A DNA stretch of 60,207 nt, taken from Nemertoderma westbladi (lineage: Eukaryota > Xenacoelomorpha > Nemertodermatida > Nemertodermatidae). The DNA lies in the NCBI GenBank assembly GCA_032718475.1, contig JAUCBJ010006761.1, positions 1-60,207 on the forward strand, read 5' to 3'. The notes under the pieces were generated by a model. It did no database searches. It was given only the letters and a program-made list of their open reading frames with translations, and was not told where the DNA came from. Positions 23,162 to 33,900 of this stretch are shown piece after piece; the first letter of the stretch is position 1, and every line of letters starts with the position of its first letter. Made by a program: the position numbers and the translations under genes.

Positions 23162-23430
23162 GTAAGATACAAAATTTTATGGTAGCTAGTGTTTAAGGTA
23201 GGTTAAGCTGGTAATTTCAACACTGGTTCCGACATCCTACTTCCTTCTATAAATATTTTGTAGTAGCTAGTTCTTGTTACTATTTGTATAGAAAATGTTC
23301 CAGAAGATGTTAGCTATTCATTTTAAAAAAAATTATTTTCTAGAACAAATATTTTTTGTTCTAGAAAATTTTTTAGAAAAAAATCTGGATTCTATTTAAA
23401 AAGCATGGGATCGTTCTAAAACGTGTTTTA

Positions 23431-23652
23431 ACCTGCGAATTAATATCCCGCCTCAATGTTAAATTCTCAATTTAAGGAAAGGAGCAGGTTACAGTGGCGC
23501 ACGTAATTTTAACCAAAACAATAAACTAAGCACAATAGAACAGGTTACAGTTTTATTTTTGAGAATAACCAGCTGTTATTTGCGTCGAATTTCCCCTGGA
23601 GAGGGATGAATTTTTATTGCGTCCAGTCCCCCCCCCCCCCCCCCCCCCCCCC
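23431..23652 (+). mobile_element. G/C-tailed MITE copy (M1), 5'-truncated
   Basis: Matches the family at 30041-30268 from GCGAATTAATATCCCGCCTC to GCGTCCAGTCCC. The right end has grown into 25 consecutive C residues (23628-23652). The left terminal GGGGGGAACTGG is missing. Confidence 0.8.
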
Positions 23653-24395
23653 TATATGGGCATTCGTGGGCTATCTTGTGTAACTAAACTGAAATCGAAC
23701 CTTGCTCTTAAATCAATTCAAGTTAAGAGCCAGACTTGGTCTCGAATTGGAATGGATTGAATAGGGCCGCTACCGTTCACGCTGAAGGACGTGAGTTCGT
23801 GGCAGAAGTTAATGAGCAGCTTTTTAAGTATTCATTAATACCACCCACTGTACATTGTTATGTATCATTGTATATTGTTTATGGTATTCTGGTATACTTA
23901 TGATATGTAATAAATAGGCCTAATGTAATGTGTAATGAAATTACAATTGAATCCCTTATTTCAAACCTTAAAATCACCGGGGGGGGGGGGGGGCATTCTG
24001 CGCGGTAGGGGGCCATATGGCGCTAGGCCTATGTGGCCCGGGGGGACATTTGGCGCTAGGCGAATATGCCCCCCTGGGCATTCCGCGCGGGGGGACATTT
24101 TCGCATGTGACACCAGACACCGGTACCCTGCTATATAGCCAATATTCAATACTGCAATACAGCAATACTACTGACAGTACAGTAGCAGTAATCATCCTTG
24201 CCCCGGTCTGTCTACCTATCTTCTGTCCATGGCGTGTCAGCGTGTGCTGGTGCTGGTCTCTATCCACTATCAGTCTATTTTATTACAGTACAGCAGCAGT
24301 ATTAGATACGGTACAAAGATACCCGTTAAGCTGTTTTATTGAGCCTTATTTTTGAATATTTTTATACCGTCCTGTGAACTTCTGAACTTATTAAA
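23653..24395. other. 5' flank of the GPR89 gene
   Basis: Holds a poly-G run (23980-23994) followed by GC-rich direct repeats with GGGGGACATTT and GGCGCTAGGC (24008-24098), then ordinary sequence that should contain the GPR89 promoter and 5' UTR. No specific promoter motif can be supported. Confidence 0.5.
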
Positions 24396-25760
24396 ATGAC
24401 ATTTTTCATTGACTCGTTTATTATGACCACCACGATGGTTTTCTTCTTCGCTTTCGGATGGATCTTCTTTATGCGTTATCTCTTCAAGGACTACGAAGTC
24501 CACCAGTACAGCGTGCAAATCATATTCGCAATCACCTTCTCCCTCTCATGTACCATGTTCGAACTCATTATATTCGAGATCCTCGGAGTTTTACAATCGA
24601 GTTCTCGTTATTTCCACTGGAAACTCGATCTTTACATAATGTTATTCCTTCTCATCTGCGCGCTTCCTGCTTATACATTCTACTTCGTCGCTAACACGCT
24701 ACCCCGAATGCCGGATAGTAAGCGAGTTCGCACGAGTTTCAGCGTTGTCGCTTGGCTGGTCTACATGTATTTCTTCCGTAAACTCGGAGATCCATTCCCG
24801 ATACTCAGCGCGAGACACGGTGTCCTTACAATCGAACAGGGAATCAGTCGTATCGGAATCATCGGTGTCACTATAATGGCGGTTCTGTCTGGTTTCGGTG
24901 CAGTTAACTATCCCTACACGAGTATGTTCTGTTTTATGAAACCCGTTACCGATTCAGATATATCCAGCATGGAAAAACGACTGATGCAAACTCTCGATAT
25001 TATTCTTAGTAAAAAGAAACGAATCGCCTTGGCGCTGTCTCGTAATTCCGATGCGTCTATTAAGTCATCTAATAAACTATGGGGAGTCCTCCAGGGGATC
25101 AAGTCATCATTCACCTCCTATTCCAGGGAGAATATCGCCCAATTCGAATCGGAAATTAAGGCGAATGAGGAACTCAGTCGGCAGTTATTCCTGGAAGTTC
25201 TCGATTTGAACTCACGCAAGGAACGGATCCAGTACTCCCGTACCTACAAAGGTAAATACTTCAACTGTCTGGGATACTTTTTTTCTGTCTACTGCATGTA
25301 TAAGATCTGTATGTGTACCATAAACATCCTACTAAACCGCGTAGGCCAGACAGATCCAGTAACTCGATCCATCGATATCTGTATCAGATACTTGGGTTTC
25401 ACTTTCGATGTTAAGTTCTGGTCGCAACATATAAGTTTCGCCCTTGTTGGTATTATCGTGATCACTTCCATCAGGGGTTTATTGATCACTTTGACTAAGT
25501 TCTTCTACGCGATTAGTAGCAGTAAGAGTTCCAACGTGATTGTTCTTGTCCTCGCCCAGATTATGGGCATGTACTTCGTCTCCTGCGTTCTCCTGCTCCG
25601 TATGAATATGCCCCCGGACTATCGAATCATCGTCACCGAGGTGTTAGGAGATCTAGAGTTCCGCTTCTACCATCAGTGGTTCGATAAAATTTTTTTAGTG
25701 AGTTCGTTAAGCAGCATCGCATTCCTTTACGTTGCCCATATTCAGAAACCCGATAATTAA
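24396..25760 (+). CDS. GPR89: Golgi pH regulator / GPR89-type anion channel
   Basis: GPHR proteins are Golgi/ER membrane anion channels needed for acidification of the Golgi lumen. The 454-residue product matches the family's length (about 455). It has hydrophobic segments at about 6-28, 37-60, 77-100, 113-130 and 151-170, then a long polar, partly helical loop (190-285, with a GVLQGIKSSF-type stretch). Further membrane segments lie at about 290-312, 340-365, 376-400 and 425-450. Recognisable segments include the SARHGVLTIEQGISRIGIIG region and GFGAVNYPYTSM, strongly conserved in GPR89. The start is the first ATG, followed at once by a membrane helix. The whole gene is one exon with no disruption, unlike the many-exon orthologues in vertebrates. 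No poly-A tail or target duplication shows that it is a retrocopy, so intron loss and retroposition both remain possible. Confidence 0.93.
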   Translation: MTFFIDSFIMTTTMVFFFAFGWIFFMRYLFKDYEVHQYSVQIIFAITFSLSCTMFELIIFEILGVLQSSSRYFHWKLDLYIMLFLLICALPAYTFYFVANTLPRMPDSKRVRTSFSVVAWLVYMYFFRKLGDPFPILSARHGVLTIEQGISRIGIIGVTIMAVLSGFGAVNYPYTSMFCFMKPVTDSDISSMEKRLMQTLDIILSKKKRIALALSRNSDASIKSSNKLWGVLQGIKSSFTSYSRENIAQFESEIKANEELSRQLFLEVLDLNSRKERIQYSRTYKGKYFNCLGYFFSVYCMYKICMCTINILLNRVGQTDPVTRSIDICIRYLGFTFDVKFWSQHISFALVGIIVITSIRGLLITLTKFFYAISSSKSSNVIVLVLAQIMGMYFVSCVLLLRMNMPPDYRIIVTEVLGDLEFRFYHQWFDKIFLVSSLSSIAFLYVAHIQKPDN

Positions 25761-25824
25761 TTTAATTATATTTTACTATAAAATATTTAAAATATTTACG
25801 ACATTTCCTGTATTAGTTCTATGT

Positions 25825-25830
25825 AATAAA
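25825..25830 (+). promoter_or_regulatory. Polyadenylation signal for GPR89
   Basis: AATAAA lies 65 nt after the stop codon of GPR89. Confidence 0.6.
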
Positions 25831-26545
25831 TATATAAGTAATAGCAATCTGTGTAAGGTGCCACTTTTAGTTTTAACAGCATTTTTTCTAAATAAACTTT
25901 GATTATGGCGATATAGTTTATAAGAGTATTTTATAAATCCGATATAACTGTCGTTGCGGGCAGTTCATCTTCAGTTCCATGTCAACATTCACCCAACTAT
26001 ATATATTGTCAGACAAATAAATATATTCTGTCATTTATTCACTTTAAATTTCGTGAGAATAAAATGCAAATTATAGGAGATTGCGAACGGTTGATAGGAT
26101 TGTGTCAGCTTCACCGTATTCACTCATCAATGAGCCCAATATATTCATTATAATAATATACAGCGTTATACAAGTTGAAACAGCTGTCGAAGCGAAAGTC
26201 ACTGTGCTGAATTTGGGAATAGACAAACACCGACAGCTACAAAATATGTATTTATAACCCATTCCAATATTTGAATGAGTTTCTTCGATATTTTACAGTT
26301 CCCGATATATTAATTTATTGTAGTGCAATACTATTCAATACATATTATTTACTGATATAATAATTATAATTGTTGATTTTGTTTCTGTCTCTGTTCGAAA
26401 TACTAACTTCAATTTGTACGGTAACTAGGTATGTTTGTAAAGGAACACATAGGCACTTGGAACCAAAACAATAAACGAAAGTTAACATTTTACAAGACTA
26501 TGTTGGTTACTAAAGATAAATGCCTTAGATGGCACCTGAGGGGGG
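25831..26545. other. Gene-free intergenic stretch
   Basis: No recognisable gene. A 63-codon minus-strand open frame (26071-26262) has no family features and is not called. Confidence 0.5.
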
Positions 26546-26554
26546 AGGGAGGGG

Positions 26555-27329
26555 GGGTGTTTGAAAAAGGTGGACTGGACACAGAAAACATGGACAATGG
26601 ACAGACCAATCACGGGCGATTTGCGTCACACAGCATGTCCACCTTTTTCAGCTTTGTTGTCCACCTTTTTCAAATTTGAATAAGGTGGACTGGGTTGAGA
26701 AGCAGGCAATGAATTGACCAATCAGATTGATTTTCACATTATTATTATCCCAGACTTACTGTGACAGGCCTAGTTCAATAATATGGGGCGAGCCACGCGA
26801 TAGCATCAATATTGGAACGTCAATATTCTAACTCATTACAGTATAAAGTTAATTATAATAACTACGGTACCTATTGTACTGTGAGGGAAAAATAATATGC
26901 TTTATTTACCGTTCATCCCGAGATCTGTTATTAAACGACCGAGCGCAGCGAGGGAGGTAAATAAGTCCCCATATTTTGGGAGTGGCGGTCCGAAACCCTA
27001 ATTCAAAGTGGAAATGGAGGCCCAAAACCTTAATTAAAACTGTCACGTAACCCCAACCTTAAATATTTTGGATCATAAATTCCACAAAATTTCTTAGATT
27101 AGAGCATCGGGACTTTAAGGTTATAGGGTTAACGACAGTTTTAATTAGGGTTTGGGCCTGACCAACTAACCCAACCACAAAAATAAACCAATAAATCCAA
27201 GTTAAAGTGCTCTACGGTACGCTACAGTCCAATCACTAATAAATAGCATTGCTTTAATACGTTTCTGATTGGTCAGACTGTTATCTATGTTTTTTGTGCA
27301 TGTGTCAAGTCCACCTTTTTCAAACACCC
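26555..27329. mobile_element. Mutator-like MITE, 9-bp TSD
   Basis: Terminal inverted repeats of about 28 bp start GGGTGTTTGAAAAAGGTGG and end CCACCTTTTTCAAACACCC. A 9-bp duplication AGGGAGGGG flanks it (26546-26554 and 27330-27338). Nine-bp duplications are the mark of Mutator-like elements. Extra copies of the end word CCACCTTTTTCA/AAGGTGGACT lie inside at 26638-26692. It also contains TGGGGCGAGCCACG at 26784, the end word of the modular element at 57992. No ORF of note. Confidence 0.82.
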
Positions 27330-27338
27330 AGGGAGGGG

Positions 27339-27723
27339 GTTGTTATTACATAACAACCTGAAGGTGAATTAATTGTATACGACCCTAGGCCTAGTTTAGA
27401 TTTTATTTATTATTATCGGTGCTGTTTATGTATAACTATGTAGGTATTACCTGTACTTATTAATTTGAATATAATAATAGAAGAAACAACAATATCCCTT
27501 ACTCTCGTAACTAACTTTATCCACTTCCACTTGATTGCTAATATTTACGGAAATTCGAATGATTCAATATAATTATAATCAATTTGGGTAAATAAAACGT
27601 GGCTTGTAGTCCCATGGGAATGCAAGTCGAATAAGGGAACGAACAATACCTCCACTACAAAATGAAAACACACTGAACTCTAATGAAAGGGGGGGGGGGG
27701 GGGGGCACAAGCCATATCATCAG
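27339..27723. other. Upstream of TRPA-like exon 1
   Basis: Non-coding. Ends with a run of 17 G residues (27689-27705) only 18 nt before the proposed acceptor of the first recognised exon. A 5' exon carrying the start codon may lie here or further upstream, but I cannot place it. Confidence 0.5.
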
Positions 27724-27907
27724 TGGACAACATCCCACAAATAGTGAAGAATAAAAACCAGACGACAAACAGTGCTATCATAGAAACCACCACAACTCAA
27801 AGCTTTGCTTTAGTCCCCGATATAGACATTGGAGAGGAATTATTACGAATTATTCGTGTTCGGCCTCAAAAGGACGTAAAAGAGAGGGAGATAGATCTAT
27901 TAACAAG
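27724..27907 (+). CDS. TRPA-like exon 1 (first recognised)
   Basis: Polar N-terminal region, no ankyrin repeat. Proposed acceptor CATCAG with a poor pyrimidine tract; donor AAG/GTAATC, phase 2. The AG left over joins to A at 28690 to make Arg. Least certain of the seven exons. Confidence 0.65.
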
Positions 27908-30900
27908 GTAATCAATTATAAATCGATTACATTATTGTTTATCTGTTTTCCTATATTTCCCTTGTTTACTTTATAGTAAGGAGGCTGCGATGAGAGCGTC
28001 GAATAATTTACTTAAGTGGGTTTTACCCCTGCATCATTTAAATTAAAGACTTATTATCATATTTCTAGAGTTGTACATAGTTAACCTGTTATTCCTGGTT
28101 TACCTACTGTACATTCAATTGTATAATTTATCTTATCAACCCAATAATTAACATGACTTTCCCAAATACATATCAACTAGAGGCAATAGTGGCCGGTAAT
28201 GTGACGTACTTTGGTCCCCATACCTATTATTTTACCTCCATAAACCACTATAATACTGTAGCAATCCCGGCTAAGTGCAAACACTTTTATATTTATTATT
28301 ATTATATTCTATTTATTACTATATACTCATGAACTTTATAAAAATATTATTTCCTAATACATTCCGCATTGTTACTTTTTCTTCTAATTTTTTTCTTTCG
28401 TACCTTTTCCTCAGTGACTTTTTCCGTTAACATTTATTAAACCGAGCTAAGACCACTTTTAAGTGAACCTGTTTCATTTTTACACCGTGGTTTCGCGTGG
28501 TCTATTAATAGCATACTTACTGGTTTTGTATCTCAACGATTTTTGCGCAGAACCTATGCGGAAGAGAAGAGGTCTTATGTTGAAATCGCAACCAGCAATA
28601 GAAAATAATTCTATATAACATGCATTTATTGACTATATAGAAAAATCGCATTCGGGAATTTGTATTTCCTGTAATATGGATTGTATAAGACTTTCGCGGA
28701 TTCCTTCCAATTCCGATGAAGCCTTGTTGCAGGCGTGTCAGTTCGGGAATGCGCTGGAAGTGCACAACATTATAGAGAGCGGTGTGGACCCCAACGGGAT
28801 TATGGACAGTCTGGGGTACACACCGCTCATGTTGGCAGCCAGGGAGGGACATACAGGAGTGGTGAGCCGCTTACTCATGTTAACCACGGTCGATGCTATT
28901 TTGCTCAAAGGTGCAGTTATTATTCCTATATATATAATTATTGAATAGGGTTGGTGTGCGAATAAATTGTTGGGCTAGAAACAATTGAATAAGGGGAAAC
29001 AAGGTGCCTTGAATCGAGTGGCGGGTTTGTGTTTTTTATAAAAACACGTGGAAACGGTCGTAATGGCGGGTTTAAGTAAGCGCGGGAAACCAATTTTGAA
29101 AAGCGGCTGTGATTGGCTGCTACAGATTTGACGACACTACAAAGTGATCTGATATTTTTTATATTGGTTTTCTGTGGACATCGATTTTCGATTCATTCAA
29201 ATACACATTTAATCTCAATAATATTTAATCTCAATCGTTTTCACACGTGGCTTATATCAATTGAAAGTGCGATGTTTTGCGCATCTTTTGACACTACAAT
29301 TAATTAAATTAATGATGATGAACATTGATAAAATACTGTTCACAATTGTAACTCGGCAGATTGCCTGACCGGTATGCAAGCACCAGCCCGCCCTTTCCGC
29401 CTATTGCATTGCAGTATCGGAGTATTGTTGTATTGCTTACTCTGCCGTCGATCGGTACACATTTATAATATTCCTTGCAGCTGAGTAGCCTACTGCCAAA
29501 ATTATTATAATAGTACCGGCTGACCGGTATTACACGTTTAGTGTTATTATTAATCCGTAAATCTAATCTGTTTGTCTTACCGTACTCAATTCAGCAGGGA
29601 ACTGCTATATTAGGCTTGTATACCGGTCAGGTACTGCCGAGTTTACAATTAGTCAATGTAATGTCAAAAGATGCGCAAAACTTTCCGCTTTCAATTGATA
29701 TATATAAGCCACGTGTAAAAACGATTGAGATTATATGTGAATTTGAATGAATCGAAAATTGATATTAATAGAAAACAAGATAAAAAATTATTAACAGATC
29801 GCTTCGTTGTGATGTCAAATCTGTAGCAGCAATCATAGCCGATTTTCAAAATTGGTTTCCCGCGCTTACTTAAAACCCGCCATTTTCGACCGTTTCCACG
29901 TGTTTTCACAAAAAACACACCCCGCCACTCGATTCAGGGCAACTGTTAACCCTTGTTCAATTGTTTCTAGCCCAACAATTTTTTCGCACACCAACCCTAT
30001 TTATTGGACGGAGGCAGGGGGGGGGGGGGGGGGGGGTTGTGGGGGGAACTGGACGCAAATCCCGCTTTGGAGAATTAATATCCCGCCTCAATGTTACATT
30101 CTCAATTTAGGGAAAGGAGCAGGTTACAGTGACACGTTATTTTAACCAAAAAAAAAATCTAAACACAATAGAACAGGTTACAGTTTTATTTTTAGGAGTA
30201 ATCAGCTATTATTTGCGTCGAATTTCCCCCTGGAGAGGGGTGAATTTTTATTGCGTCCAGTTCCCCCCATCCCCCATCTGATTGCACGTCATGTTTAATG
30301 TTATCCGAAAAAAATTATAAAAAAGCTGTAGGTCCCATCTCGGCGGATTAATCCGTTACCTTGAATGCATAGCTGCTGTATGGTGGTCGTGGGTTCTCAA
30401 AATATGTGTCATAATTTATTGTAGGTTATAAGTGGGGCAGATAGGGGGGGGGGGGGGGGGGGGGGAACTGGACGCAATAAAAATTCATCCCTCTCCAGGG
30501 GAAATTCGACGCAAATAACAGCTGATAACTCTCAATAATAAAACTGTAACCTGTTCTATTGTGTTTAGTTTATTGTTTTGGTTAAAATAACGTGTCACTG
30601 TAACCTGCTCCTTTCCCTATATTGAGAATCTAACATTGAGGCGGGATATTAATTCGCCAAGGCGGGTTTTGCGTCCAGTTTCCCCCCTGTCTCAAGTGGG
30701 GATAGTTGTGTGGTAGGTATGGCCTATGTAGGCCTACTGTAGTTCGTCTGGTGGTGCACTGCAATGCACAGGGCTCTTAAGTAGAAATTAATACCCTCTT
30801 ATAGAAATGCCCTACCAAAAATGGACTGAGCCAAGAATGCAGAAACAAACTAAAAAGATTGCGTGTAGGTTATTAGTGTTATTTTTTATTTTCATGTAGT

Positions 30901-33900
30901 GTTATTACCATAAAATTGATACATCAAATATAAATTTTATTGTTGTGTTCATTGGTAATGTTGTGGGGATTCGAAAAATAGATACATATCGTGTCGTGAT
31001 AGGAAAATACTGCATCATTGGCGATTACTAACGTAGGCCTACATAGGCTTGTCTAGATGGTCTATATTGCCATAAATAAGATTATGCACCAAAAAATATA
31101 ATGTGTTTATTAGAATGGTGAAGTTAACTGCAACGACATGCAACGTGTATATTTATTTCGTCCCAATAACATCTACCCTCTGGTTTCTATTGAAGGTGGT
31201 CACAACAGACGATCTGCCCTCTACTACGCAACTGTTAACGGGTATCTCGATGTCGTTAAGGTATTGATAGAGTTTGATGATGGGATTGGTCGAGAGGCCT
31301 ATCAAGCCGAAGAGGATAACATCAGCACCGCCATAGAGAGCCAAAATATCGCCCTTGTCCAATACATTTACCACAAAGGTTATAATTAATCTTACAGTAT
31401 CTATAGATCTATATATCGAGACATAGAAAAATATCGAGACATGAAAAATATCGAGAGTAAAAATATCGAGAGTTCAAAAAATATCAAGAGTTAAAATATC
31501 GAGAGTAAAAATATTAAGAGTTAAAATATCGAGAGTTAAAATATCGAGAGTAAAAATATTAAGAGTTAAAATATCGAGAGTTAAAATATCGAGAGTTCAA
31601 AAAATATTGAGAGTAAAAATATCGAGAGTAAAAATATCGAGAGTAAAAATATCGAGAGTTAAAATATCGAGAGTTCAAAAAATATCGAGAGTTAAAATAT
31701 CGAGAGTAAAAATATTGAGAGTTAAAATATCGAGAGTTAAAATATCGATAATATCGAGAGTTCAAAAAATATCAAGAGTTAAAATATCGAGAGTAAAAAT
31801 ATTGAGAGTTAAAATATCGAGAGTTAAAATATCGAGAGTTCAAAAAATATCGAGAGTAAAAATATCGAGAGTAAAAATATCGAGAGTAAAAATATCGAGA
31901 GTAAAAATATCGAGAGTTAAAATATCGAGAGTTCAAAAAATATCGAGAGTTAAAATATCGATATTATCGAGAGTTCAAAAATATCGAGAGTAAAAATATC
32001 GAGTGTTGAAAAATATGGAGAGTAAAAATGTCGAGTGTTGAAAAATATCGAGAGTAAAAATATCGAGAGTAAAAAACCTAGAGTAAAAATGTCGAGTGTT
32101 GAAAAATATCGAGAGTAAAAATATCGAGAGTAAAAAACCTAGAGTAAAAATGTCGAGTGTTGAAAAATATCGAGAGTAAAAATATTGTGAGTAAAAATAT
32201 TGTGAGCATTTTATTTAGAATTTATGACACAATATTGCAGTGCATGGGGTACAACAGTGCTTTAATTGCAAATATATGGCTTTAATATAATTTTTTGGTT
32301 CTAGACAACATTTATAATTTTTTATACTAGCTTAAGTTATTTCTACTTGTTTTATATATATATATATGTTATAAAACACGTATAAGCTACCAATTTTGAT
32401 AAATATTTTTGTTCTAGAACTCGTTTTTTTGTTCTAGAACATTTTTGGGGAAAAAATTATCATACAACTCTTATTAAAAAAAAATGTTACTCTCGATATT
32501 TTTCAACACTCGATATTTTTACTCTCGATATTTTTCAACACTCGATATTTTTACTCTCGATATTTTTCACCATTACCCATAAAATATACTATTGAATAGG
32601 GGAATGTAATTTCAAAACCTTTGGAAGCATAATAAGCAAATAAATTAAATAAAATTAGTTACTGGTAAGAAAATTTGCACAATTTATCAACGAAATAAAA
32701 TATATTTCAAATTGTTATTCTGTCTCCCATTTCTATTATATAAAATAAATGAATTGTCAGGGGTGAATGCCAGGGGAGAGTGGCTGAACCTATTAGCGCT
32801 ACAACTGAAGAGGCCAGATAGGCCGAAACGTACGTATAGCGCTGGTTTAACCCCCGGTGACGCGCTTTCACATTTTATCAATTTCTGAACAACTTATTAC
32901 AATATCATACATTTAAGTTATCATGTAATTGTAATTGTGAATACGTAATGATAAAAATACAGAAACTATAAAGTAAAAAAGTAGATCTTCAATGAAAATG
33001 CATGCGGTGAATTCACATTGATCGTTCGTAAATTGTATTTTCCGATGAGTTATTTGTGCTATGTAAATATCATTAAACTCTATCCCTATACATACAAACT
33101 TGTAACACTAATAATATTATATTATTTATTTAAATCACTATCCCTTTAAAAAAAAAAGCAACCATTAAGTCTGTATACACCGCGAATTTTATGGGTCTGT
33201 ATTCCTTTATATTAACAGATAGTTTGTTCTACGGGGCTTGTCTGGGATGCGTTTCCGCCGCTGTTGCTATGGGTAATCGTGATGTTGCTCAGCGACTGCT
33301 TGAGTTAGGAGCTGACGTGAATGAGTGGCACAAAGGGACCACAGCATTACATATAGCCACCCAGCGGGCAGACAAGGAAACGGTAATTATCATTGTGTCG
33401 TTTTGGGTTTCTTTGGCCTTGAAAGATCTTAATCAAACTAACAATTTCATTATTTAGAAACTCCTAGATTGAATGTGCAGGACACATGGACACACACACA
33501 CATGACACATAGACACACACACACAGGACACATGGACACACACACCCCGGACACATGGACACCTACACACAGGACACACACACACACAGGACACATGGAC
33601 ACACGTACACAGGACACATGGACACACACACACAGGACACATGGACACAGACACACTCACAGGACACATGGACACACACACACAGTACACATGGACACAC
33701 ACACAGTACACCCCGACACACACACACAGGACACATGGACACACACACACATGACACATGGACACACACACAGGACACATGGACACACACACACAGGACA
33801 CATAGACACACACACACAGGACACATGGACACACACACACAGGACACATGGACACACACACACAGGACACATGGACACACACACACAGGACACATGGACA

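Noticed and set aside
29113-29918. Open frames of 64-75 codons in intron 2
   Set aside because: They fall in the inverted arms of the foldback element and mirror each other.
31559-31993. 128-codon KISRV-repeat and 68-codon SRYFN-repeat frames
   Set aside because: Products of the 15-bp minisatellite, a multiple of three, so frames persist without selection.
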